Position numbers and translations under genes: made by a program
The notes under the pieces: generated by a model
The model's database searches: none
The model's input: the letters and a program-made list of their open reading frames with translations, nothing else
Told to the model about the DNA's origin: nothing
Assembly (NCBI GenBank): GCA_003170415.1
Contig: PMZJ01000019.1
Location: 1 to 38,029, forward strand
Length of the DNA stretch: 38,029 nt
From: Phycisphaerales bacterium
Lineage (GTDB): Bacteria > Planctomycetota > Phycisphaerae > Sedimentisphaerales > Anaerobacaceae
Direction: 5' to 3'
Shown: in pieces, positions 17,735-26,734 of the stretch
Numbering within the stretch: position 1 is the stretch's first letter
Layout: each line of letters opens with the position of its first letter

Positions 17735-18868
17735 ATGAAGGCAATTTTATTACTTGAAGATGGAACGGTATTCGAAGGGACATCCTTCGGCGCAAAGGGA
17801 CAGAAATGCGGCGAGGTGGTCTTTAATACCAGTATGACCGGCTACCAGGAAATCATGACCGACCCGTCATATTACGAGCAGATAATCACAATGACGTACC
17901 CGCTCATCGGTAACTATGGCACCAATGGTCTGGACGCGGAGTCCAAAAAGGTTTACGCCGCCGGTTTCATCGTCAAAGAGAATTGCGAATACCCAAGCAA
18001 CTGGAGAAACGAACGGTCGTTAAGCGAGTACCTCAAGGCCAATAACGTCGTCGGCCTCGCGGATATCGACACCAGAAAACTCGTCAAGCACATACGCACG
18101 CAAGGCGCGATGCGAGGCGTTATCTCCTCAACGGAAATGAAGATTCAATCGCTTGCGAAAACCCTCGGCGAATACCCCGGGCTTGTAGGCAGGGACATAG
18201 TCAAGGATGTAACATCGAAAAAGCCCTATAAATGGGACAAACCCGTAGTCGATGTTTTGAAGCCATCGACCGACAAACCAAAACTGAAATATAAAGTGGT
18301 CGCGTATGATTTCGGCATCAAGCAGAACATACTTCGACTACTTATCAGCCACGGCTGCGATGTCCAGGTCGTGCCCGCGTTTACATCCGCAAAAGACGTT
18401 TTGGCAATAAAGCCGGATGGCGTATTCCTGAGCAACGGCCCAGGCGACCCGGCAGCAGTAACTTACGCGGTCGAAAGCACCAGACAACTTTTAGGCAAAG
18501 TCCCCATCTTCGGAATATGCTTAGGCCACCAGATACTCGGCCTTGCGCTCGGCGGAAAAACATACAAACTCAAATTCGGGCACAGAGGCGCAAACCACCC
18601 GGTAAAAAATCTCGAAACAAAACAGATTGAAATCACCGCACAAAACCACGGTTTCTGTGTCGATATCGACTCGCTAAAAGACAAAGGCGTTGAGCTGACA
18701 CACATCAACCTGAATGACAACACCCTCGAAGGATTCCGCTGCAAACGCCTTTCGGCCTTCTGCGTACAGTACCACCCCGAAGCATCGCCCGGCCCACACG
18801 ATTCACAATACCTTTTCCGCACGTTCACTGACCTTATGTCGCAACGCAAAAAGGCCAAATCCAAATAA
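17735..18868 (+). CDS. carA: Carbamoyl-phosphate synthase small (glutaminase) subunit
   Basis: 377 residues, normal length. The CarA N-terminal domain (about 1-150) carries [20 protein letters not shown]. The class I glutamine amidotransferase domain has the nucleophile Cys262 in [16 protein letters not shown] and the His/Glu pair in [13 protein letters not shown]. It hydrolyses glutamine and passes ammonia to CarB. It lies 15 bases after carB in one transcription unit. The spacer is nearly all A and G with no Shine-Dalgarno better than AAAAAGTAAA, so translation may depend on coupling to carB. It converges with the polyamine operon on the other strand after 67 bases. Confidence 0.97.
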   Translation: MKAILLLEDGTVFEGTSFGAKGQKCGEVVFNTSMTGYQEIMTDPSYYEQIITMTYPLIGNYGTNGLDAESKKVYAAGFIVKENCEYPSNWRNERSLSEYLKANNVVGLADIDTRKLVKHIRTQGAMRGVISSTEMKIQSLAKTLGEYPGLVGRDIVKDVTSKKPYKWDKPVVDVLKPSTDKPKLKYKVVAYDFGIKQNILRLLISHGCDVQVVPAFTSAKDVLAIKPDGVFLSNGPGDPAAVTYAVESTRQLLGKVPIFGICLGHQILGLALGGKTYKLKFGHRGANHPVKNLETKQIEITAQNHGFCVDIDSLKDKGVELTHINLNDNTLEGFRCKRLSAFCVQYHPEASPGPHDSQYLFRTFTDLMSQRKKAKSK

Positions 18869-18935
18869 CAACCCCGACTTGTACCCAAAATCCTATAAGA
18901 TTGGCCTTAAACGGGAGGCAAATGGCCGAGGGAAT

Positions 18936-20069
18936 CTAATTATTGAGATGCAGGATTTTGGCGCCGTCAAAGCCGTTGAATTTCGTCGATGAAGCGGTGC
19001 TGTATGCGCCTATATTCTCCGTGTAAAGATAATCGCCTATTTCCAGATTGCCCGGAAGCTGCTCCGAAACGGAAATTTTGTCGAAGCTGTCGCAGGTCGG
19101 CCCGACAACGGCACAGACCTCTTTCCTGCCCTGCCGAAATGCGCGGAAATTGGGAATCCAGTGGTCGTAAACAACACCTGAGAACGTATGATATACGCCG
19201 TCGTTTATGTGGTAGAAAATTTTGCCGTCTCTTCTGGCTTTTCCTATTATCTCCGAAATCAATCCGGCTGAAGTGGCCACCATAAATCTTCCCGGTTCGG
19301 CTATAATCTCTATATCATGGGGGAACAGGCGTTCGCATTCTGAATTTATTACCGCCGCAAGCTTTTTAAACTTGGGGACATGCGAATCATAAGGCACTGG
19401 AAAACCGCCGCCGATATCGACTATTTTGAGATTGTAACCCTTTTCCCTCGCGTCATTGAAAATGCCGGATGTTATTGTCAGCGCAGCCGTGTAATTATCA
19501 AAATTAGTGCACTGACTCCCGACGTGAAAACTCAACCCCTCAACCACCAGACCCAAATCAAACGCCTGTTTTATGAGGTTATACGCGTCTCCCGGCTCGG
19601 CGCCGAATTTCGAGCTCATCTCCACCTGTGAGCCGGTATCGGGGACCTTCAATCGCAAAACTAAGCCCGCTGTTTCGCAATTTTCTCGTATCTTCTTCAG
19701 CTCATCTACGCTGTCATAGGTAACAAGAGGCCGGTATCGTTTTATGTCCCTCAAGGTCGGCCTGTCTTTTATCGTATTGGAGAAAATGATTTTGTCCCAG
19801 ATGTAAAAATCCTTGTCCTTCTCCTCGAAATGCCTGATGTATTTGTAAATCTGCATAAACTCATTGTAGGAAGCGACATCGAAGCTGGCGCCTTCATCGA
19901 ACAGCGTCTTGATTATCTCTTGTTCCGAATTGGCTTTGACCGCGTAATAGGCCTGTACCCTCGGCAAATTCTTCTTGAAGGTGCGGTAATTCTTCCTTAT
20001 CACGTCGTGGTCAACTATAAATAAAGGAGTCCCGTGCTTTTGGGCCAATTTGAGAAGCTCTTTTTTCAT
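18936..20069 (-). CDS. Fold-III PLP decarboxylase (ornithine decarboxylase type)
   Basis: 377 residues, the short eukaryotic-type ODC. PLP Lys45 lies in YYAVKANS; the PLP phosphate loop is IGGGFPVPYD and EPGRFMVATSA; the catalytic Cys326 in VVGPTCDSFD is diagnostic of ornithine, lysine or related diamine decarboxylases, and DxxxGxY-like IGAYSTASST follows. The likely product is putrescine from ornithine. The substrate could instead be lysine or another basic amino acid, since short ODC-like enzymes vary. It is the second gene of a two-gene operon, 16 bases after the deoxyhypusine-synthase-like gene, which could use its product. Confidence 0.88.
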   Translation of the reverse strand: MKKELLKLAQKHGTPLFIVDHDVIRKNYRTFKKNLPRVQAYYAVKANSEQEIIKTLFDEGASFDVASYNEFMQIYKYIRHFEEKDKDFYIWDKIIFSNTIKDRPTLRDIKRYRPLVTYDSVDELKKIRENCETAGLVLRLKVPDTGSQVEMSSKFGAEPGDAYNLIKQAFDLGLVVEGLSFHVGSQCTNFDNYTAALTITSGIFNDAREKGYNLKIVDIGGGFPVPYDSHVPKFKKLAAVINSECERLFPHDIEIIAEPGRFMVATSAGLISEIIGKARRDGKIFYHINDGVYHTFSGVVYDHWIPNFRAFRQGRKEVCAVVGPTCDSFDKISVSEQLPGNLEIGDYLYTENIGAYSTASSTKFNGFDGAKILHLNN

Positions 20070-20085
20070 ATCAATCCCGTTTTTA

Positions 20086-21270
20086 TCAGGCCATTAACTT
20101 CCTGATTAGCTTCCTGAGTTTTTCAACCTCTTTGTTGTTTTCAAGATAGGACTTTATCAGCTTCTTATGCAGCTCTTCGCCGCGGTAATATAATCTTTTC
20201 TGTTTCTTGGGCCTGGTGGTCTGGATGGTGTACGCAACCATAATCGGCAATGCAACTGTAACGTCGAGATAAGCGGTTACGGCCTCATCCAGTTTTGTCG
20301 GGTCGATTTTACCCCAGCTTGCCGCCTCGCTTGGCGGTGCGCCCGATAACCCTCCGGTATCCGGCCTGGCATCCGTTACGTTTATATCGTAATCCTGGCC
20401 CGCTTCCGGAATCATCAGGACTTCCTGAATCTGCGGCTCCGTCTGGAGCACAAAATTCTTGGGACTCCCGCCGCCAATCAGGATAACGCCCGTCTTGCCG
20501 TTTTCATATTTTTTGGCGTTCAGTATTATCGCCGTCGAATCGTTGACATCGATACTCGGATTTATTTTCAGTTTGAACGCGTCCTGCAAACCCGACGCCT
20601 CCGCCAGAAGTTCGAGGCCTGCGACATTCATACCGATTGTCGAATCGCCCGGAGATGACGTGAAGACGGGTATGCCGTTTCTGTAGGCAGCCGCGAGAAT
20701 ACTTACCTGGCCGAGTTTATGCTTTTCTTCGAGGTCGCTCAAGATTTTGCCGAGAAGATGATAAAATTCCCGCGTGCCCATTTCTTTCTGAAATTCAGGT
20801 CTTATCAGTATCTCTCTGAACCGCCTGTCGGTTTCCATCAGGACGTCTTCATAATCGAACAGGATGTCGTAAATCCGCGTTACGCCCTTGTCCCGCAAAT
20901 CAACGTCATCGACCATGTGGCTGCCCCTGAACATAGGCAGATTGAACGCGTAATGTATATCGTGATACATATTCGCGCCCGTGGCGGTAATCCAGTCAAC
21001 AAAACCGTGGTTCATCAGGGGAATTATTGCCGATGGTCCAAGCCCCGCGGGCGTTAATGCCCCCGCCAAGCTCATACCTATGGTAACGTCCTCCTTAGAG
21101 TATCTATCTTTCAACAACTGGCAGGCGGCCCTTAATCTTCCGCCGTTGTAAGCGTCCATATTGTCTATCAGTTTCGCTATGTCCGTCGATTTCGAAATCG
21201 GCTCCGGAAGGATACGCTTGCCTGACAAATACTGTGCCTTATGCGGACAATTTTCTTTGTGTTTCGCCAT
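20086..21270 (-). CDS. Deoxyhypusine synthase-like protein (probable homospermidine synthase)
   Basis: 394 residues. DHS-family features: NAD-binding segments (SLAGALTPAGLG, TATGANMYHDIHYAFN, TSSPGDSTIGMNVAG, NPSIDVNDSTAI) and the GGGSPKNF motif with Lys271 at the position of the catalytic lysine that carries the butylamine imine. Bacteria have no eIF5A to modify. Bacterial DHS-like enzymes have been shown to make homospermidine from putrescine and spermidine. Its pairing with the ODC-like gene (gap 16 bases) supports that role here. The start is the ATG at 21270. The upstream 177 bases are shared with a divergent ABC-F gene. Confidence 0.88.
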   Translation of the reverse strand: MAKHKENCPHKAQYLSGKRILPEPISKSTDIAKLIDNMDAYNGGRLRAACQLLKDRYSKEDVTIGMSLAGALTPAGLGPSAIIPLMNHGFVDWITATGANMYHDIHYAFNLPMFRGSHMVDDVDLRDKGVTRIYDILFDYEDVLMETDRRFREILIRPEFQKEMGTREFYHLLGKILSDLEEKHKLGQVSILAAAYRNGIPVFTSSPGDSTIGMNVAGLELLAEASGLQDAFKLKINPSIDVNDSTAIILNAKKYENGKTGVILIGGGSPKNFVLQTEPQIQEVLMIPEAGQDYDINVTDARPDTGGLSGAPPSEAASWGKIDPTKLDEAVTAYLDVTVALPIMVAYTIQTTRPKKQKRLYYRGEELHKKLIKSYLENNKEVEKLRKLIRKLMA

Positions 21271-21434
21271 TTTTTACCTGTACTTTCCACCTATCCTGTA
21301 CGTTTTTAGTTCGTAAACACGCTGATGCCTTTAGCTTTTGGCCGGCATTCTAATTGATAAATGAGCAAAAATCAACCGGCATACCCAATTGTACATTTGA
21401 TTGAAAACATAGTATGAGAAAAGTCACTTTTAGC

Positions 21435-21447
21435 TACAATAGACGGT
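21435..21447 (+). promoter_or_regulatory. -10 element abutting the first ABC-F start codon
   Basis: TACAAT at 21435-21440 is followed by only 7 bases before the ATG at 21448, so transcription would begin at or next to the start codon. No ribosome-binding site precedes the ATG and no good -35 was seen. The mRNA is probably leaderless or nearly so. Confidence 0.5.
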
Positions 21448-23346
21448 ATGGCATTATTAGGAATGCAGGATGTTAGCGTTGGCTATGGCGGATACCCGTT
21501 GCTCGAGCACATGAACTTTCAGATAGAGCAGAGCGAACGTATATGTCTCCTGGGCCGCAACGGCGTCGGCAAATCGACGCTCATTAAACTCATTTGCGGA
21601 GAACTTGAACCCGAAAGCGGCGTTATTTCAAAAGCGCCTTCGCTTTCCGTCACTTGCCTGACGCAGACCGTCCCCGCCGGCCTGAAAGGAAAAGTATTCG
21701 ATGTGGTATCCGAGGGGCTGGGCTCACGAGGCAAACTCCTGGCTGAATATCATCTGCTGAGCTATCGCGTCGCCGCTGAACCGCACAACAAAGGCCTGCT
21801 GGGGCAGTTAGACAAACTCCAGCACGCCCTCGACATTGAAGACGGATGGCAGTTGAACCGTTACGTTGAAATGATAGTCGAAAAGATAAAATTAGACGTT
21901 GACGCGGAAGTGGAGAACCTTTCGGCCGGGATGAAACGGCGAGTACTGCTCGCCCAGGCAATCGTGCGTGAGCCGGATATGCTGCTGCTTGATGAGCCGA
22001 CCAATCATCTCGATATCGAAGCCATCACCTGGCTTGAGGAATTCCTGTCGCAATATAATGGGACATTGATGTTCGTCAGCCATGACAGGGCATTCGTGAG
22101 GAAACTGGCGACACGCATCATCGAATTAGACCGTGGGCAACTGGCAAGCTATCACTGCAATTATGAAACCTACCTGCCGCGCAAAGAGGCGGCGATGGAG
22201 GTAGAAGCAGTCGGAGACGCTCTTTTCGATAAAAAGTTGGCGAGTGAAGAGATATGGATACGCAAAGGCATAAAGGCCCGGCGCACTCGCAATGAGGGCC
22301 GAGTGCGAGTCCTCAAGAAGATGCGGGAAGATAGAAAACGTCGCAAAGAGCTTATCGGCACCGTCCGTATGCAATTGTCGAATACTCAACTGTCAGGCAA
22401 TCTTGTTATCGATGCACAGGATATCTCGTTTGGCTATCAGCCCGAAAAACCAATCATTTGCGGCTTTTCCACGATGATTATGCGGGGCGACAAAATTGGC
22501 ATAATCGGGCCTAACGGCTCAGGTAAAACCACGCTCCTTCGCGTCCTGCTGAAAGAACTGGCGACACAGCAAGGCAGCGTACGCCACGGCACCAATCTCG
22601 ACATCGCCTATTTCGACCAGTTGCACGCCCAGCTCGATTACGATAAATCCGTTTACGACAATGTTGCCGAAGGAAGTGATACCGTCGTCATCAATGGTAA
22701 GCCCTGTCATATAATCGGCTATCTGGGGGACTTCTTATTTACACCAAGCCAGGCCCGCAACACTGTGGCCAACCTTTCAGGCGGTGAACGTAATCGGCTG
22801 TTACTCGCACGGCTATTCATGCGGCCGTCAAACGTATTGGTGCTCGATGAACCAACCAACGACCTCGACATTGAGACATTGGACCTGCTTGAAGAATTCC
22901 TGCTCAAATTTCCCGGAACAGTGCTGCTCGTAAGTCATGACCGTGAATTTCTAAACAATGTGGTCACCAGCACCATGGCAATGGAGGGCAATGGAATTGT
23001 TAAGGAATACGTCGGCGGCTATGATGACTGGGTCAGACAAAGCAAAAGCACTCCGGTAATTCAGCAGCAGCCGGAAAAAGCCCCTGCCAAACAAACCAAG
23101 CGAAAACAAACAACCAGTCGGCCGCGTAAATTATCATTCAAGGAAAAAAAGGAGCTTGAGGCGATACCGAAGCTGATTGAAACACTGGAAACAGAACAAA
23201 AGCAATTGCACGATGCTATGGCAAGCCCTGATTTTTACAAAAAATGCGCGGACATCGCCGCCGTCACAGCACGACTGAAAGAGTTGGGCAAACAACTGGA
23301 AAACACATACGCCCGCTGGCAAATTCTGGAAGAGCTTCAAACGTAA
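21448..23346 (+). CDS. ABC-F ATPase, Uup-like
   Basis: 632 residues. Two ABC domains without membrane segments. First: Walker A GRNGVGKST, degenerate signature LSAGMKRR, Walker B LLLDEPTNHLDIE. Linker of about 80 residues rich in Lys/Arg (KARRTRNEGRVRVLKKMREDRKR as a helix, about 275-305). Second: Walker A GPNGSGKTT, signature LSGGERNR, Walker B VLVLDEPTNDLDIE. A C-terminal extension with a Lys-rich linker and a coiled-coil (about 560-630) matches the Uup subfamily, which binds ribosomes and nucleic acid. The role is translation or ribosome related rather than transport. The next ABC-F gene starts 44 bases downstream. Confidence 0.92.
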   Translation: MALLGMQDVSVGYGGYPLLEHMNFQIEQSERICLLGRNGVGKSTLIKLICGELEPESGVISKAPSLSVTCLTQTVPAGLKGKVFDVVSEGLGSRGKLLAEYHLLSYRVAAEPHNKGLLGQLDKLQHALDIEDGWQLNRYVEMIVEKIKLDVDAEVENLSAGMKRRVLLAQAIVREPDMLLLDEPTNHLDIEAITWLEEFLSQYNGTLMFVSHDRAFVRKLATRIIELDRGQLASYHCNYETYLPRKEAAMEVEAVGDALFDKKLASEEIWIRKGIKARRTRNEGRVRVLKKMREDRKRRKELIGTVRMQLSNTQLSGNLVIDAQDISFGYQPEKPIICGFSTMIMRGDKIGIIGPNGSGKTTLLRVLLKELATQQGSVRHGTNLDIAYFDQLHAQLDYDKSVYDNVAEGSDTVVINGKPCHIIGYLGDFLFTPSQARNTVANLSGGERNRLLLARLFMRPSNVLVLDEPTNDLDIETLDLLEEFLLKFPGTVLLVSHDREFLNNVVTSTMAMEGNGIVKEYVGGYDDWVRQSKSTPVIQQQPEKAPAKQTKRKQTTSRPRKLSFKEKKELEAIPKLIETLETEQKQLHDAMASPDFYKKCADIAAVTARLKELGKQLENTYARWQILEELQT

Positions 23347-23353
23347 TATCCAG

Positions 23354-23390
23354 TTCACACCAAACCATAAAAATCCGGTATAATATCTCA
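23354..23390 (+). promoter_or_regulatory. Sigma-70-like promoter of the second ABC-F gene, leaderless
   Basis: TTCACA (23354-23359), 19-base spacer, TATAAT (23379-23384), then 6 bases to the ATG at 23391. The predicted start of transcription is the A of the start codon. There is no Shine-Dalgarno, so the message would be leaderless. Confidence 0.6.
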
Positions 23391-25337
23391 ATGCCGATAG
23401 TAACATTAAAAGAAATACATATATCATTCGGGCCGCAGGTGATTTTTGACCGGCTCGATTTGAAGATATACCCCGCCGAGAAGGTTGGGCTTGTCGGAAG
23501 CAACGGGTGCGGAAAAACCACGCTGCTGAAAATGATTCTTGGAAAACTTCCGCCGGATGTTGGCGAGGTTCATCAAAGAAAAGGATTGCGTTTCGGGTAC
23601 CTGCCGCAGGAGCCGGTCTTCTCCGGCGAAAAAACCGTTCTCGAAGAGCTGCACAATAGCGCACAGGAAATACTGGACCTGCAGAAAAGGATGCACGACA
23701 CGGCGGAGACATTAAGCGGACTCTCCGGCGGCGAATTGAAATCCGCGATGCAGCAATACGACCGGCTGTGCGGCGAATTTGAAATTATGGGCGGCTACAG
23801 GTATGAAACGAAAATAAAAGAAATCGCCGCGGGATTGAAACTTGAGGAAAAACATTATTCACTAAAAACAACGCAGCTTAGCGGGGGACAATTATCGCGG
23901 CTGGGACTTGCGAAAGTCCTGCTGGCAGACGCGAACCTGCTGCTCTTAGATGAGCCGACAAACCATCTCGACTGGGACGCAACCTTGTGGCTTGAAAAGT
24001 TCTTAATAAACTACGGCGGCGCTGCGCTGATTGTCAGCCACGACAGGTTTCTTTTAGACAGGTTGGTCTGTAAAATCGTGGAAATCAGGGAACGCAAAGC
24101 GAATGTTTTCACGGGCAATTACAGCACTTACAGGCAGGAAAAGGAAAAGCGAGACCTTGAACTGGGGCGCCAATATGAACAGCGGCTGGAGTTCGTCGAA
24201 AAAACCCGCGACTTTATCGTACGCAATATAAATCGCAAGGGAACGAAAAAGGTCGCGCAGGGCAGGCAAACACGGCTCGATAACCTTCTCAAAAATAATC
24301 CTGACTTTCTCGAAAAATCGAAGCGCACACGAGAGCTTAGTTTCAAATTCGCCGAGGTGGAAAACAAAGGTAAGCGAGCGGGCACGGTGGTGGAATGCAA
24401 AAATCTTACGAAGAGTTTTGGCGACCTGACGCTGTTTGAAAATTTGAGCTTCGAGCTTTTAACCGGCCAGCGCACAGGCATCATCGGCCCAAACGGAATG
24501 GGCAAAACAACGCTGCTGAAACTTGCCCTCGGACAAATCGAGCCGACCTCCGGAACAATCGAGCTTAGGAAGACCCTTTCCGTCGGTTATCTTGACCAGG
24601 CAGGAGCAGAATTGAATTCGGAAAATACCGTGCTTGAAGAGGCAGCTTTGGTCATTCCCGAAATGTCGCCTGAACAAATGCGCAGGCGCCTCGGTGCGTT
24701 TCTGTTTGTCAAAGACGATGTGTTTAAGAAGGTGGCGGACCTTAGCGGCGGAGAGCGAAACCGGTTGGCGCTTTGCAAGCTGGTTTTGTCCGAGCCGGAA
24801 ATTCTTATACTCGATGAGCCGACAAACCACCTTGATATTCCAAGCATCGAGGCGCTCGAAAACGCGCTTAAGAATTACACGGGGACAATCATCGCCGTAA
24901 GTCACGACAGGTTTTTTCTCGACAGGATAGCGAAGCGCCTTATTGTGCTCGGCGCAGACGAGCTGGGCAAAACGACGCCGGGCGGATTTGAGTTTATAAA
25001 CGGCTCATTCAGCCGATATGCCGAACTCTTGGAGAAAAGGGCATTAGAACGCCAAGCAGCCCCGCAGGCAGCAAAGCCGAAAACACATAAGCAGGATAAG
25101 CCGAGGAAGACAACCCCGCCGGAACTAAGACAATTTAATATATGGCCCGCGGAAAAAATCGAGAAGGCAATCGAGGAGACGGAGGCAAAGATTAAAGAGC
25201 TGCACGAAAGTTTCGGCGATGAAAAAGTATATAAAGATTACAAAATGCTCGCCCAGGTGCAGGGCCAGGTCAAAGAAAAAGAGCAATATCTCGAACTGCT
25301 TTACAGGGCCTACGAGCTTAAAACAAGCAAACGTTAG
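23391..25337 (+). CDS. ABC-F ATPase, YheS/ABCF3-like
   Basis: 648 residues from the ATG at 23391. Longer readings back to 23244 overlap the previous gene and encode non-family sequence (RGHRRRHSTTERV), so they are rejected. Domain 1: Walker A GSNGCGKTT, signature LSGGQLSR, Walker B LLLLDEPTNHLDWD. The linker around 250-310 is charged and helical (YRQEKEKRDLELGRQYEQR). Domain 2: Walker A GPNGMGKTT, signature LSGGERNR, Walker B ILILDEPTNHLDIP. The C-terminal 80 residues contain a basic linker and a predicted coiled-coil (EKIEKAIEETEAKIKELHE). ABC-F proteins act at the ribosomal E-site. Two different ABC-F subfamilies in tandem suggest related translation-factor roles. Confidence 0.92.
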   Translation: MPIVTLKEIHISFGPQVIFDRLDLKIYPAEKVGLVGSNGCGKTTLLKMILGKLPPDVGEVHQRKGLRFGYLPQEPVFSGEKTVLEELHNSAQEILDLQKRMHDTAETLSGLSGGELKSAMQQYDRLCGEFEIMGGYRYETKIKEIAAGLKLEEKHYSLKTTQLSGGQLSRLGLAKVLLADANLLLLDEPTNHLDWDATLWLEKFLINYGGAALIVSHDRFLLDRLVCKIVEIRERKANVFTGNYSTYRQEKEKRDLELGRQYEQRLEFVEKTRDFIVRNINRKGTKKVAQGRQTRLDNLLKNNPDFLEKSKRTRELSFKFAEVENKGKRAGTVVECKNLTKSFGDLTLFENLSFELLTGQRTGIIGPNGMGKTTLLKLALGQIEPTSGTIELRKTLSVGYLDQAGAELNSENTVLEEAALVIPEMSPEQMRRRLGAFLFVKDDVFKKVADLSGGERNRLALCKLVLSEPEILILDEPTNHLDIPSIEALENALKNYTGTIIAVSHDRFFLDRIAKRLIVLGADELGKTTPGGFEFINGSFSRYAELLEKRALERQAAPQAAKPKTHKQDKPRKTTPPELRQFNIWPAEKIEKAIEETEAKIKELHESFGDEKVYKDYKMLAQVQGQVKEKEQYLELLYRAYELKTSKR

Positions 25338-25727
25338 CCGCACAATGGTATGGCGTTGTGTGGCGACGCTACCGACACGCCTAAGCCAAAAATTAGCAAC
25401 AGGAAGAAACAAAAAAGGCCAGTTGTAACTGACTGGCCTGCAAGATATTACAAGCAATAGCGGAAGGAAGGAGGATTCCGAGACGACATCGGACTTTCCG
25501 CTACGCTTCGTGTCGAACCTCCTTGGCAGCCGCAACGCGGCTGCGTAAGCCGTATCAGAATACTATGTCACATAGAAAGCCGTAGTAGTGTCAAGTATCC
25601 TGCGCATGTCCGAAAAGAGCAAAGAGTTAGCTGATTAATATTTGCACCGCACGCGCACAGGATACTCCTCGAGAATCGTTGCCTTATCAACGAAGTCGTG
25701 TGGTTTCCGGAACCCTGCTGAGCCGGG
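25338..25727. other. Spacer with folded segments and a minus-strand terminator
   Basis: 390 bases between the convergent ABC-F and glycine-zipper genes. It holds the terminator at 25411-25438 and two foldable segments: AGCGGAA/TTCCGCT around 25459-25503 enclosing CCGA/TCGG, and GCAGCCGC-aac-GCGGCTGC (25526-25544). An AAGGAGG near 25467 can pair instead with CCTCCTT near 25519, so alternative folds exist. This could be the 3' untranslated region of the minus-strand lipoprotein gene or a small RNA ending at the terminator. Confidence 0.45.
25411..25438 (-). terminator. Rho-independent terminator for minus-strand transcription
   Basis: Reading the minus strand, GGCCAGT (25438-25432) pairs with ACTGGCC (25423-25417), with an 8-base loop, and is followed by six T (25416-25411). 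It would end transcripts coming from the glycine-zipper lipoprotein gene or from a small RNA in the spacer. Confidence 0.75.
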
Positions 25728-26393
25728 TTATCGCCCGTGGTGCCCGTACTCGTACGGATGCAGCGGTCTGTGCCAATAGCCGTGGTGCCAAACCCAACGG
25801 TCCCCGAACCAGACCCATGCGCCTCCCACCCAGACGTAGTCCGGACCCGGAACCACAACGACCTGCTCGGCTAACGGTGGCGGTGGCACAGTCCCTACCA
25901 CTCCCGCCACTTGGGCGGACTGAACCTGAGTCGGCGTGTTGATCATAAAGTCAATTATCTTTTCACTGACACCCGAGTTCTTGAGATCGACAATGTCCGC
26001 TGTGTTGAGGTGATAGACCGTGCGGGAGTTGCGAATCTGGCTGATGACGAGATCGTCGCTGATCCCGGCCTTCACCAGCGATTTGACGTCCGCCACCGTC
26101 AACGGCTGACTCTGTTCAACCCGTTGCAGTGTCTGCGGGGCTTGCGCCCTCAACTGCGCCTCCTGGTCCTGGTCCATTTCGTGCCCGATGAGGCCGCCGA
26201 CCACTGCGCCCATAGCTGCGCCGACCAGTGGGGCGGGGCCCGGCTGCCGAGCCGTGCTGCCGATGATCGCGCCCGTTGCCCCGCCGGCCAAAGCCCCGGA
26301 GGCCGTGTAGTCCGGCCGACCCGACGGAGACGTGCAGCCCGAGGTCGATATTCCCAAGACCGCTACCATCAACAAATAACCGTACCGTTTCAT
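25728..26393 (-). CDS. Glycine-zipper lipoprotein with YxWxGGxW C-terminal repeats
   Basis: 221 residues from the ATG at 26393 (MKRYGYLLMVAVLGISTSGC), chosen because it begins a clean lipoprotein signal (lipobox STSGC, Cys at 20); upstream ATGs add a poor N-terminus. Residues about 30-75 are a glycine zipper (SGALAGGATGAIIGSTAR, VGAAMGAVVGGLIGHEM) as in Rcs-stress and SlyB-like outer-membrane proteins. A mid segment (about 98-150) contains a short helical repeat (TVADVKSLVKAGISDDLVISQIR, then TADIVDLKNSGVSEKIIDFM). The C-terminus is aromatic: YVWVGGAWVWFGDRWVWHHGYW. Probably an envelope protein. G/C-rich codon use. A terminator lies about 300 bases downstream. Confidence 0.82.
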   Translation of the reverse strand: MKRYGYLLMVAVLGISTSGCTSPSGRPDYTASGALAGGATGAIIGSTARQPGPAPLVGAAMGAVVGGLIGHEMDQDQEAQLRAQAPQTLQRVEQSQPLTVADVKSLVKAGISDDLVISQIRNSRTVYHLNTADIVDLKNSGVSEKIIDFMINTPTQVQSAQVAGVVGTVPPPPLAEQVVVVPGPDYVWVGGAWVWFGDRWVWHHGYWHRPLHPYEYGHHGR

Positions 26394-26610
26394 GGTTCTC
26401 TTCTCACTTAATTTGGTATTTCCCATATTAATCCGCCTCTGGTGGATTAAACGCTTGGCTACACAACCAAGCATTTCAATTCAACGATAATATCAAAACC
26501 TGCCTTGAATTATACAATAACGCCAAAGCATTGTTCACGCATTTTATTGCTTCACCTGCCAAAATCCAAAAATTGGCCGTACGGTAAAAACATCCGCCCC
26601 ACTGCCAAGA

Positions 26611-26734
26611 CGCTCCAAACATAGGAATTATAGCGCGGAATCAAAAGAAAGGCGACCAATTTCAACAAAGTACGCTGCTTGTAAGGTAAGGTGCCCTCAA
26701 AACTTAGCATCGGACGATTTTTTTATAGTACGGG
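26611..26734. repeat. Dispersed repeat, copy 1 of 3
   Basis: About 124 bp, closely matching copy 2 at 27459-27584 along its length and copy 3 at 28801-28882 in its right part. Common blocks are aggaattatagcgc, accaattt, gctgctt, aacttagcatc and tatagtacg. The right end overlaps the last codons of the flavoprotein gene: its stop codon and the last Pro-Val-Leu lie in the repeat. Confidence 0.85.

Noticed and set aside
23244-23390. Upstream extension of the second ABC-F gene
   Set aside because: It overlaps the end of the first ABC-F gene in another frame and encodes no ABC-F sequence; the ATG at 23391 starts the conserved domain.
25455-25475. GGAAGGAAGGAGG-like word suggesting SRP RNA
   Set aside because: The SRP core needs ggaagcagccaagg-type context and a long helix; the surrounding sequence does not provide it.
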